Made by a program: the position numbers and the translations under genes. Shown here piece after piece: positions 1 to 10,074 of a DNA stretch of 64,000 nt. This stretch comes from Molossus alvarezi (taxonomy: Eukaryota > Chordata > Mammalia > Chiroptera > Molossidae). Within the stretch, counting starts at the first letter, position 1, and every line of letters begins with the position of its first letter. The stretch spans positions 97,516,591 to 97,580,590 of the forward strand of contig CM073890.1 in assembly GCA_037176705.1 (NCBI GenBank), in the 5' to 3' direction. The notes beneath the pieces were generated by a model, which was not told where the DNA came from, did no database searches, and was given only the letters and a program-made list of their open reading frames with translations.

Positions 1-189
1 CGGTTCCCGCTAAGGGCACGTACCTTGGTTGCAGTTTGTTCCCAGCCCTGGTTGATTGTGCAGGTGGCAGCCACTCGATGTGTCCCTGGGACACATCGAT
101 GTTTCTCTCTCTCTCTTCCTCTCTCTCCCTCCCAATGAACCAAAAATGGAGAAATGTCCTCAGGTGAGGATGAAAAAAAAAAAAAAAAA
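1..189 (+). mobile_element. Ves SINE, long-tail type, cut by window edge
   Basis: The sequence starts in the B-box region (CGGTTCCCGCTAAGGGCACG). It continues through the GCAGTTTGT segment, the CT-rich tract and the tail ATGTCCTCAGGTGAGGAT, and ends in a run of A. It matches the eight-copy long-tail class seen elsewhere in the window. The tRNA A-box end lies beyond the left edge. It is non-coding. Confidence 0.9.
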
Positions 190-690
190 GAACTCGATGG
201 ATAATATATATTTAAGATTTATGCATTTCATTGTATATAAATTTTACCTCAGAGGAATCAAAAACAAAAATCACTACTGTACTCCAGTTAGTGAAACGCA
301 TGCTAAATGTTTAGAGCTGGAATGTAATGAAGTCTGCAACTTAGAAATGCATCGAAAAATAAGTTAGATTGCTGGATGCATACAGAATGAGCAGATGAAT
401 AGAGAGCTAATGAAACAGGTGTAATGACACATTGATCATCAAATCTAGGTAGTGTGCATATGAATATTCACTGTAAAATTCTTTCAATATTTCTGTATGT
501 TTGTAATTTTTCATATTTCATGTTGGAAGAGAAAGGACAAAAAACTGAAAATAAAAACACCTTTCACAGAAGGTATGCATGCCTGTCGCCACATATTCCT
601 CAAGGGGCGATGTATTGACCTAAATGTCTGTATTTGTCAGACAGACAAAACTTTACTGTTGTTAAGTCTTCATCAAAAGAGCATAATAGT
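190..690. other. Non-coding, nothing recognised
   Basis: AT-rich sequence. Open frames here are short and have no recognisable domain. I see no repeat family member. Confidence 0.5.
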
Positions 691-699
691 CTTGTGGGT

Positions 700-1460
700 G
701 GGAAACACTCTTCCGTGGAATTGTGAGAAGAGCATTTCAAGGATCCATGCCTGGGAGGTGGTGATGCCACATGGTTTATTTATGATGCAATATCAAAATA
801 GTGCTGCTCCCGGATTTCCAATGTCCCATCTCTCTCCACCCCACCATGGAAAAAGTCCAACTGCGTCTTGAGCAGGGCAACCGAAAAGGCCAATGCCCAG
901 AGTTTCTGTTTCATGGTCCTTTGTGGCCTGAACGGCTCTCCTGTGGCCCCAGGTGGCGCTAGACCCACATGGCCGCGTTCTCCTGGGTGGGAAAGAACAC
1001 AAACGGGGGAGTGTGGATCGTGAGCAGGGGAGCCGCTTCTTTGTTTACCTGAAGTGACGTATTCTCAGGCGTGGTGGGAACCAGAAGCTTTTTCAAAATA
1101 ACCAATCAGCTTCCCAAACATCATGGGCTTCTGACGGGGTCCACCCCCTAGCCAATGATCTTCTCCCTAGGTTAGATTGACAGGCCTCCAGGGTCAAGCA
1201 CCTTCCCTTGTGCCATTATGACTATTGCACATGTGCTTGTCTTCCTCCGCTACGCCCCCCCCCTACAATTCTGTACACCTGAGAGGGGAAGAGAGGGAAG
1301 TTAATCCCGTCGGAGGGACAGTGCTGTGACTTGGGGTGTGAAGCTGTAGCTTCCTGGTGAAGCATACAGGCCTCTGCTTCCCAGCTGAATATGCTCTACA
1401 ATGTCTCCCCCCGCGCTTCCTGTCCCATCGATAATTCGCTATGATAACAATAGGAACCCA
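700..1460 (+). repeat. Unclassified interspersed repeat, copy A
   Basis: About 0.75 kb, richer in GC than its flanks. It shares ordered blocks with three other places in the window: a CATGGAAAAAGTC block near 845, GCCAATGCCCAGAG near 889, CCTAGCCAATGATC near 1148, and a GTGAAGCTGTAGCTTCCTGG block near 1339. Copy C (42.3-43.0 kb, opposite strand) matches over most of its length. Several CCAAT motifs suggest a retroviral LTR, but I could not define TG...CA ends. The class is therefore uncertain; membership of a shared family is seen directly. Confidence 0.6.
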
Positions 1461-1664
1461 GAAAAAGGAAATATTGAAAGAGCAAAAACATACAAAGTTG
1501 AAAGCAAATTAAATCAAGTTATCTGAATTTCCAAATAGACAAAGTGTTGCCAGAGAAATGAGTGGGTCCAATATCTTCATCACTAGTGGGAGTGGGGTTC
1601 TTGTGACAGCTTGAGAAAAGGGATTTTCTAAGACTCTCAGTACGGAATGAATGGTTTTCATGTT

Positions 1665-2215
1665 TGTGGAGGTCTATCCTTCAGCTTCTAAAGTCCCATT
1701 TCCCCTAGTGCAGTCCTGGAATAGGGGAGCTGAGGGCTCAGCAGAGCTAGAAGCAGGGCCAGTGTCCTGAGTTTCCGTTCCATGGTGGAGCTGGGTCCGA
1801 TGTTGCATCAGGCCAATTCCAGTCCATTCGTTCATTCTGTGGGTCCCACATGGCTGTGGGCCAAATGGGCAAAGGCAGAGCATGAGTGTCCCACAAGCCA
1901 GGAGTCAGACACCAGCAGGAGAGAGAGAGAGGGAGAGAGAGAGAACTTCCTTTGCTCAGGAGTTAAGCATTTCAGATTCCTCGCCCTTGCAGTGGCCACT
2001 GACTTGTTCCCAGGTGTGATTGACAGGTAACCACTTCCCATGTCAGGCAGACCTTACTGGGCATGCATCTAAACTGCCTTTGTCCAGTCCCTTCCCCACA
2101 GGTCTGTGGGGAATCGAACTGCAGCTTACTGGCAAAGCTGTACAAACGGCGTGCCTATATTACCTAGTTGTCCTTTTGCTTCTTTCCTGTTAAATAATAA
2201 CCAGGTTGTTATAAT
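1665..2215 (+). repeat. Unclassified interspersed repeat, copy B
   Basis: Second, direct-orientation copy about 200 bp after copy A. Shared blocks include TTTCCGTTCCATGG near 1768, TGTTCCCAGGTGTGATTGAC near 2006, and GCAGCTTACTGGCAAAGCTG near 2121. Its distal half is closest to copy D at 44.0-44.3 kb. An internal GA-rich stretch lies at 1917-1942. No protein-coding potential was recognised. Confidence 0.6.
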
Positions 2216-2729
2216 GGTACCAAAGGATCAGCCTAATGAATGAGAGACAAAATATGATGTGTCGTTAAATAAAATAAGAACTAGGGAAAGCATATATATT
2301 AGACAGTTGAAATTTATGTTTAAACAATGCATATGTTTATTTCCAACTGGAAGTCAAACCAACCTTAAAATGCAGAATAGCAAAAATGATATCAAATGAA
2401 GAATGTGGCAGGAACAATAAAAGAGGAATTAATAGGGAAAAAAGGAAATAACTTTAAAAAGTAACTCCACGGGATTTTCAAAACTGTCCACTTTCTACTG
2501 AGGAATGATTTTTGTCCCAAGTATTTCTCCCTTTTATAAAAAAAAACATGGTTTACTGTCTGGTTTCCTTTACCAAGAATAAATGTGGTTTTTCTCCCAG
2601 TCTTAATCAGAGCAAAACAGAAAGGAAAATATTAGCATGAATGTATTATAAAGATAGAAACACAGAGCTGAAATAAACTTCCAGAAATAGTTTGAAAATA
2701 TTTCAATGAAGTGTTAAAAAATATCTTAA
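2216..2729. other. Non-coding, AT-rich
   Basis: No gene, SINE or LINE seen. Ends at the target-site duplication of the next SINE. Confidence 0.5.
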
Positions 2730-2943
2730 GCCTGGCCAGTGTGGCGCAGTGGACTGAGTGTCATCCCATGGGCTGAGAGATCCCTGTTCCATTCCCTATC
2801 AGGGAACATGCCTGGATTGAGGGTTTGATCCCCAGTGGGAGGCGTGCAGGAGGCAGCCAATCGATATTTCTCTCCCACGCTGATGTTTCTATCCCTCTTA
2901 CCCTTCCTCTCTCTCTAAACAAATCAATATAAACATATTTGTT
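2730..2943 (+). mobile_element. Ves SINE, short-tail type
   Basis: Starts CCTGGCCAGTGTGGCGCAG, followed by a degraded B-box region, GGAGGCAGCCAATCGAT, a CT-rich tract and an AAATCAATATAAA tail. A short direct repeat ATCTTAA lies immediately before the head (2723-2729) and after the tail (2948-2954), consistent with a target-site duplication. The sequence is diverged, so this is an old copy. Confidence 0.88.
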
Positions 2944-3334
2944 TTTAATCTTAAAAAATAGAATTTAATCTACATCCTACTAAATATTTTACATGGAAAG
3001 TGACAGAAAAAATATATAAGCCAACATGTTATTTGAAAGAACTATAGGTAAAATTAGGCTGTACCTCTGTATATGAAAAGAAGGCTTGGGATAACATTCT
3101 TAGCCACCTCACAACATGCAAGCTTTCGGGAAGAAGTGCACACGAACGCCCACTCCCACTCCGAGCTGTGGCCCCCTCCAGACCCTGCTGGGCTCTTCCT
3201 GTGACCTGCTCAGGGGCAGCCGCTCCGGCTTAGACCCATGGGTTCTTGACCTGGTTTGGAAAAGTAAACTCAACAACAAGATTTCTTCTGGAAAAATGTG
3301 GGAGAAAATGAGGCAACATCAAGAGAAGAAACCA
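2944..3334. other. Non-coding; small GC-rich block at 3110-3250
   Basis: No gene recognised. A GC-rich patch (3110-3250) interrupts AT-rich DNA. It has a short open frame without domain similarity that I can name. Confidence 0.4.
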
Positions 3335-3529
3335 GTCCGGCCAATGTGGCTCAGTGGTTGAGCGTCAACCCATGCACTACGAAGTCACGGGTTCAATTCC
3401 CGGTCAGGGCACGTGCCCAGGTTGTGGGCCAATCCCCAGTGAGGGGCATGCAGGAGGCCAGTAGATGTTCTCTCTCATCAATGTTTTTAGCTCTCTCACT
3501 CTCCCTTTCTCTCTCTCTAAAATCAATTT

Positions 3530-3540
<11 letters not shown>
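3335..3540 (+). mobile_element. Ves SINE, short-tail type
   Basis: Head CCGGCCAATGTGGCTCAGTGG (A box), B box GGGTTCAATTCCCGG, GGGGCATGCAGGAGG, CT-rich tract, then CTAAAATCAATTTAAA and poly-A. It is followed directly by a GA microsatellite, suggesting slippage from the tail. Confidence 0.92.

Positions 3541-3590
<50 letters not shown>
3541..3590. repeat. (GA)n microsatellite
   Basis: About 50 bp of GA dinucleotides with one early interruption. It abuts the A-tail of the preceding SINE. Confidence 0.95.
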
Positions 3591-3591
<1 letters not shown>

Positions 3592-3699
3592 ATCCAAAAC
3601 ATCTAATGAGGTTTTCTATGAAGTGAAGGGTGTTGCTGTGTCATTTATTCCGTTTTAAATCAGAGTCCAGAGCAAGGATGAGGACCCCTCCTTTGGTAG

Positions 3700-3995
3700 A
3701 AAGAAACCTGGGATCCCAGGGGTGGTTGGTTGCCTTTGATATTTCCAAGAGGGCTTGCTTGCTCTGTGCTGTTCCTGCCCTTGACTTTCCACGAGCCATT
3801 CTCGGTATTTCAATCATTCCTCTCCTACATTCCTTCTTCACTAACTGCTTTACTGTCTGGCCGGCTGTAATGTGTTTCTTTTACTTGAAACCAAAGTGTC
3901 CCCAACTAAACAGGATGAACAAAAACATAAATAATCATTATATATTTGAAGTGCCTGACATATAAGGACAGAATAAATATTTGCTGAATAAATAA
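3700..3995 (+). repeat. Probable L2 LINE 3' end
   Basis: The right end reads as the typical L2/MIR tail, GCCTGACATATAAGGACAGAATAAATATTTGCTGAATAAAT in pattern (given here only as a pattern; core AATAAATATTTGCTGAAT). The left part is too diverged to align by eye. Confidence 0.4.
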
Positions 3996-6900
3996 ATTAT
4001 AAACTAGAACATGTGTAATTAATTAAAATTCCAATGTGGAAATAATTCCCCCATTTCAACATGTTTTAAAAATAATAAAACTATGGAGAATGATTAACTT
4101 TGATTCATATCTTACTCAGTAATAAATTATAGCTAGGTAAAAAACTCAACATTTTAAGAGTGTGTTAGTTCTGCTTTGATGAAACAACTCTAAACCTTTA
4201 GTCTCCACATCTTCATGTAACTTGCTATGAGGTGAAATATTTTCTGTAGTTTCAATTTATAAAAAATAAATATCCGGTGGGGTAAATTCTCCAAAGGCTA
4301 ATATACGTTTTGCTAAATGAATAAAAATAAAAGCATAATTTTTAAAAATTCCTTTTAGAGAAGGGAGCTACCTTTGTATACAGAACACTGTCATGTATGT
4401 ATGTAAAAATCCTACACACTAAATTTTAAAATATAAAGTTAACCTCCAAAATATCATATTTTCAAAACTTATTTTTATTAGTGCTTAAATATATTTTTAT
4501 GCAAGAAAATATAGATATCCTATTACCAAAAATGAACATATTATTTGTGAAGACTGTTGTAAAAACTTGTTTGAATCTAATCACTTTCAGTTTATTCCCT
4601 AAACTGATTCAGGAAGTATTTCTTTAGTTTTTAAGTACAAAACGCTGTCATAAGCACCAGAGGGGAATAAAGAAATGAAAAAAGGTAAGTTACTACTAAT
4701 AAAAGATGGAACAAAATTAATTGTCATTGTAAATAAGTTCTTATCAAAGAAATAGAGGAAGAGGATATACTTTTGAGTTGAATTTTGGAGAATGAAATGA
4801 GTTATATTCAACCAAATGCTATTAATTGACTAACGTCCTGATATGATGTGGACATAATTTATTTTGTCATTTTTATCATTTGCTTCTAAAAAAGGAATTG
4901 CAGGTTACTCAATGGCAGACTTTGGAGGCAAGCAAAAATAGATTTTAAACGCTCAATGATTGATAACACTGAGGAGAAAACAAAATAAACACAACTCTGA
5001 TTTCAGCGTAGTAGTGGAGGTAAGTAAATTTGGAAACAGTCAATCTCAAACTTCGCGTTTAAGTTATACCCCTAAACTGTTCTGACGTTTCCGTGACAGC
5101 TCGTGTAGGTTGATGGGTAATTGACTAGGCTTGAACGTGGTGGAAGAGCACATGGGGAGAGGATGGTCAGGTCGGGATGGTCAGGACAGACGCAGAGCCG
5201 AGTCCTGGTAGCAGGAAACCTGTTATACCTCGTGTGTAAGACTGAACACCCCCCTCCCCCCCACACACACCCCAACCTGGGGAGGCCTGATAGGCTAAAC
5301 TGAGTCATCTCGGAGCTTGATCCGAAATTTGTATTTTTCTGGGTAAATTGCTTAAAATGTTAAGAGTCTAAACCATCATCAGTCTTGGCCTTGTTACACA
5401 TGGCTCTCACCCTGCATTTCCCAAGCGTGGTCCTCTTACTGATGGCCAGAAACCAGATGATTGTAGGGGATACTGGAACATCTGCTCATGTACTGAGAAA
5501 GACATCATCTTTTTTTATTAGTTTTCAACCTTTTAGAATACATCAAGAAGTCTGATTTTGATCACCTCAAGTTTTTAATATTCTTTTACACTTATTTGTA
5601 CCCTTTTTAGAAGAGGGTATGAGTCCTTGGGCTCAAGGTATTGGTAGTCAAGAGTATTCATTTATTGGCATTCTGTGTTCATTACATTTATGGCAGGTGA
5701 TATTGGTTTTCTATTTATAATATAACACAAAATGTCCTTTTTAAGAATAAATGTATCTAATTTTAAAATAGCTAATTACTAAAAAAAAAAAAAGAACTAA
5801 AATTAATAGTAGAGGTGGCAGAAAGGCAGGGTGAAATCATGAAGCAGTTACACAATTAGTGAAGTGCTGAGTCATGGGCCTGGACTGAGGGCGAGTATGC
5901 CAGCCTGCACCATGGACTTCAGAGGGCTCAGGCGGCTACAAGTCCACGCCCAGAAACGATGGCCCCTCTCTCCCATGAACAGTCAACTCAGTGCATGGAA
6001 AGGCTGTAAGTCGATGTTAAGCAATCGTGACCATGATAGATGGCTTCAGGAAGGCAAAGCCAGCTGTTGCTTTTAATTCTGTGGACCGAAGGCAGTGAGA
6101 GAGATGTTTGCTCTCTCTTTTATTTGTGTTAACGTCATAATAAAATATGGCCTGTTTTGCTGTTTGTCTTTGAACTCTGGGTCAATTGTATTTTTCCTAC
6201 AAAGTTATTTAAGCCGTTTTTTTTTTTTTGTTTTTCCCATCATTGGTACTTGAGGAAGAGGCAAATCCAACTTAGATGTGCAGTTTTTGTTTTTATCTGA
6301 ATTATTGTTTTTATTTCGGCTGTGTTTGATCAAGAATGAATATATAGGCCCATAAAGAGTCCTCTATAGTATTTAAAAAATACTCTTTATAAAGAAAAAT
6401 GATATTGCTTTTTAAAATTGAAGTCCCACTTTTATTATTAATTAGAAGTACATTCCTTCTATCGATGCTATATACAGAAATAAAACATATATGTTAGTAA
6501 GAAAGAAATTAACTGTAGGATAGTATATGTTTTAAAATAAAATGCTTAGTTATGGATTTTTAATTAGTTATAATTATTTAATGAAACATTTTAACCAATA
6601 TATATTTTGGAAACAGACTCATGATTGTGTTATCAGATCAAATTAAATAAAAATAAAAAGCCAGATCAGGAAAGTAACATCAATATAGTAATGAAATAGT
6701 TTGGTAGCTAGTTATATTGGTTTAAAAATAATAAATACTGTATTTGAATTTTTGAATACTGCTTTTCTTAATGATCTTAACAGATTTGTGGATCCATTAA
6801 CTATTTGTTAGTAGACACAGAGTTTGCACCTATTCTTTTTATTAGTAGATTATCTTAGTTACAAACGAACACGTTGGGAGCCCAATGGATATCTCCTATT

Positions 6901-7650
6901 TCCTTAGTCAGGAGTTATTCCAATTGATTAGTCCAAATACGCTGAATCATCTTCTCTTTTGGAATGTGTTCATTCTAAACCTGTTCAGGCACCAATCATT
7001 TGTGGGTTTTTGTTTTTTTTTTCTCCATCGTTTGCTCATATTTCTTGTTCAGCCCATTCATTTATATAACCTCATTTTTCCATAAACTCAGTTATTCAAG
7101 AGCTTACTGGAATGCCTTGGTGTGCTTGTGGAGTGTATTTCCTTGAATCTGTTAACATTCTTTGTTTCAATCTCTTTGATGTTGCAAATATCTTTTATTT
7201 TTTGGCTTGTTTTTTCCCTCCAAGTTCATGACATCCCTTCCCCGCTCCCTGCCAAGGAGTACTCGGGGTTACCATCATATGCCAGAAATTTCAGCAGCAC
7301 TTCCGGAGGTTGTCGGTTTTATTTCACAAACATTATTGCAGTTTTGCTTTAGACATCATATAACTTACATCTTCTAAATTGGTTTGCTTCTTTTGAAATG
7401 CTTATAGGAACTGAAAACCCCAAAATAAAAGAGAAAAGTTGTCGTTCTTTTGCGATAGCCTGCCCTCTGCTGGCAGCTTCATCTAAAGCAAGTGAATATC
7501 ATATTTAAAAATAAATATTAAATGCTGAAAGGAATTTAACAAATGTTTCTCAAATTTAAACATTTGTGGACTATCAAAATACATTTGAGGACTACGAAGA
7601 TTCTTGTACAAGCTATTAAGAGACATTTTCGCAAGTTCAAAGCCTATGTC
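3996..7650. other. Long non-coding stretch
   Basis: Mostly AT-rich DNA with no recognised gene. 5070-5310 is more GC-rich and ends in a C-rich/CA run (about 5239-5272). 5850-6160 contains a short open frame followed by AATAAA near 6138 and could be a decayed transcript end, but I do not recognise it. 6885-7355 is T-rich in the + strand with no domain I can name. Confidence 0.4.
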
Positions 7651-7659
7651 CTAGGTTTT

Positions 7660-7890
7660 AGCTTCATGGCCAGGCCCAGTTATAAGATGGCCTTCTAAGT
7701 CCTCACAATTTGCTTGTATAGTTATCACAATTATGAAAACAAAATACTTAAAAATTCTCCTGGGGGATTTGTGGACACTTAGAAAAATACTGACCAGCTT
7801 CTATAGTCATTTTACAGGTGAGAAAGCTAAATTCCAAAAGGTGAAGGGGCCTTGTCCAGGGTCACCAAAGAGTTATAGGCAGAAGCCTGG
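7660..7890 (+). repeat. MIR SINE remnant
   Basis: The MIR core is visible: TTTTACAGGTGAGAAAGCTAAATTCC... followed by CTTGTCCAGGGTCACCAAAGAG. This matches the conserved ACAGGTGAGGAAACTGAG ... AAGGTCACACAGC order, which is established for MIR. A TG/CA-rich run follows at 7899-7935. Confidence 0.65.
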
Positions 7891-8298
7891 TAAAAATTGT
7901 GAGTGTGTGTGTGCACACGTGTGAGTATGTGTGTATAACACAGTTTGTGCCCGCCTGCTTTTCCTTTGTTTTGAATCTTGAAACAACATACTGTACTTGG
8001 CTTAAAGTTATAGTCACATTGAAACCCAGGACACTACTTGAGGAAATGGTATTACAGTTACAATGTTTGTGTTTATTCTTTTCTGTATTCATTTCATTTA
8101 TGAATCCACTCATCCATTCAACACTGAAAGCTAAAAACCAATTGCCCACTAAAAAAGGAAACAAAACAAAGGCAAATCCTCTGATTCATGGGAAAATGTG
8201 TGTAGTGTAAATGATAAAATAAACAGAGTAAAATAAAAATAAAAAATAAATCAAGTATAATATTGATTAATCATATCATGGTTTAGAGATTACCTATT

Positions 8299-8314
8299 TA
8301 AAAACTCCAAATTA
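8299..8314. repeat. Left target-site duplication of the young L1
   Basis: TAAAAACTCCAAATTA, repeated exactly at 14177-14192. The A-rich start within TATTTAAAAAC fits the TT|AAAA preference of the L1 endonuclease. Confidence 0.95.
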
Positions 8315-9147
8315 GGAGAAAAAAAATGGCGGCGGAGTGAACGGAGCTACACAGACCTTCTCCCAGAACCAATCTGGAATTACAACTATAACACAGACAA
8401 ATCGACGGGAAAAACCAACAGAAAAGCAGCTTGCGAGGACCATACAACGAGGGACACTGACTCCATCCCGGTAGGCTTGCGAAGGCGCGAGACGGGGGCT
8501 GGGAGCCCACGGTCGGCAGCTCGGCCGGCAGCTCGGCAGCGGCCTCAGCTGGGAGCAGCGCCCGCGGGTCACACTCCCAGGCGGCTCCACAGCGCAGCCG
8601 GGACAGAGGCTGAAACAGCCACAGCCACTCACCTTGGGCTCCGGCAGAGGGAGGGCGGACTGGACCGGAACTGTGTCAGGACACTCGGGGTTTGGAGGGC
8701 GCTCAGAGCTTTGGCTGAGTGCAGCCACTCAGGACGGTGGCCACATTGCTCCTTCCCAGGGCTCTGAGGAGAGGCAGCAGCCCCTCCCTCGGAGATCCAA
8801 CCCCACCCTGTGGGCCACTGAAGTGCTAATTGAGGCTCACTAACAACCAGCATCTGCCCCACCCTCGTGAAAGCCCCTTGGCTGAGCACCAGAGGGAGTT
8901 TTTCAATCAACTGACAACCCAAAACTCATCAACTAACCTAGACTGCTAGCCTCCAGGCTAAAAGCTAGAGGATAACAGTACGTTTCCTGGGCTGGCAACT
9001 TTAACCAGGAAAGTAAGACTTGACAGTGGTGTTCAACGTGGGTCCTCCCTCGCTCATCTAAACACAGGAGAGGGAGCCACAAACAGCAGAACACCAACAC
9101 CCACAGGGAGAACTTGACAGGCTCCAAAGCCCTCAGTGATAGCCAAA
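8315..9147 (+). promoter_or_regulatory. L1 5'UTR with YY1-like start
   Basis: The 833-bp leader begins GGAGAAAAAAAATGGCGGCGG. The AAAATGGCGGC core (about 8324-8334) matches the YY1 consensus, which positions transcription starts near the 5' end in primate L1 (established there; inferred here). The leader is GC- and CpG-richer than its flanks, especially 8460-8720, as expected of an internal Pol II promoter. It aligns to the proximal part of the 5'UTR of the inner L1 (35460-35940 on the - strand) but lacks that element's extra ~1 kb upstream. Confidence 0.75.
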
Positions 9148-10029
9148 ATGGTGAAACACAGAAACAGAAGCCAAATGAAAGAGCAAGACACCTCCACCGA
9201 AGATGAGATCAATGTGGAGCAATTAGGCATGTTAACAGAGCTAGAATTCAGAGCCATGATTTTGAGGAAGCTGAACAGCATGAGTAAGGACATAGAGACA
9301 CTGAAAATAAGCCAAATGGAAATTAAAAACCAACAAGAAGAGATAAAAAATGACATATCTGAAATGAAAAACACATTGGAAGGTTTAAAAAGCAGAGTAG
9401 GGGAAGCTGAGGACCGGATCAGTGAATTAGAAGACAGGATAGAAAAAATCAACCAATCAGAAAAACAAAAGGAAAAAACTATTAAAAAACAGGAAGACAG
9501 CTTAAGAGAACTATGGGACAACTGGAAACGTAATAATATTCGCATCATAGGAGTCCCCGAAGAAGAAGAAAAAGAGCAAGGGATAGAGAATATATTCAAA
9601 AAAATAGTGAGAGAAAACTTCCCTAATTTGGTGAAGGAAGAAGGCATTCAAGTTCAAGAAGCACAGAGAGTCCCAAGTAAGAAGAACCCAAACAGGCCCA
9701 CACCAAGACACATAGTAATTAAAATGCCACAAATTAAAGACAAAGAGAGAATCCTAAAAGCAGCAAGAGATAAGCAACAGATTACCTACAAAGGGAACCC
9801 CATAAGGCTCTCAGCTGACTTCTCACAAGAAACACTACAGGCCAGAAGAGAATGGCATGAAGTAATCAAAGTCATGAAAAACAAGAATATGAATCCAAGA
9901 CTACTCTACCCAGCAAGGCTATCATTCAAAATAGAAGATCAAATAAAGAGCTTCCCAGACAAAAAAAGGCTAAGGGAATACATTAGCACCAAACCAGCAC
10001 TGCAAGAAATGTTAAAAGGACTGCTGTAA
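9148..10029 (+). CDS. L1 ORF1p, RNA-binding chaperone (intact)
   Basis: 293 residues starting MVKHRNRSQM at the ATG in CCAAAATGG, a strong Kozak context. The frame stays open upstream to a GTG at 9136, but no ATG lies there. Residues about 36-125 form a heptad-rich coiled coil. An RRM follows from about 128 (RIIGVPEEEE at 132-141), then the C-terminal domain (REWHEVIKVMKNKN, then RLLYPARLSFKIED). ORF1p trimerises through the coiled coil, coats L1 RNA and acts as a nucleic-acid chaperone in the cytoplasmic RNP (established for L1). Length is normal for mammals. No stops or frameshifts are seen, so it could still be translated. Confidence 0.95.
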   Translation: MVKHRNRSQMKEQDTSTEDEINVEQLGMLTELEFRAMILRKLNSMSKDIETLKISQMEIKNQQEEIKNDISEMKNTLEGLKSRVGEAEDRISELEDRIEKINQSEKQKEKTIKKQEDSLRELWDNWKRNNIRIIGVPEEEEKEQGIENIFKKIVRENFPNLVKEEGIQVQEAQRVPSKKNPNRPTPRHIVIKMPQIKDKERILKAARDKQQITYKGNPIRLSADFSQETLQARREWHEVIKVMKNKNMNPRLLYPARLSFKIEDQIKSFPDKKRLREYISTKPALQEMLKGLL

Positions 10030-10074
10030 TTAGCAGTAGAAATGGGAAGAAAAATAGAACCACACTAAACAAAA
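10030..10074 (+). other. L1 inter-ORF spacer
   Basis: 45 bp between the ORF1 stop (TAA) and the ORF2 ATG. ORF2 of mammalian L1 is translated by an unconventional reinitiation or termination-linked route from the bicistronic RNA (established). Nothing else is seen here. Confidence 0.8.

Noticed and set aside
9054..9647. Open - strand frame of 197 codons
   Set aside because: Antisense shadow of the A-rich ORF1 coiled coil, giving Ser/Phe-rich low-complexity protein.
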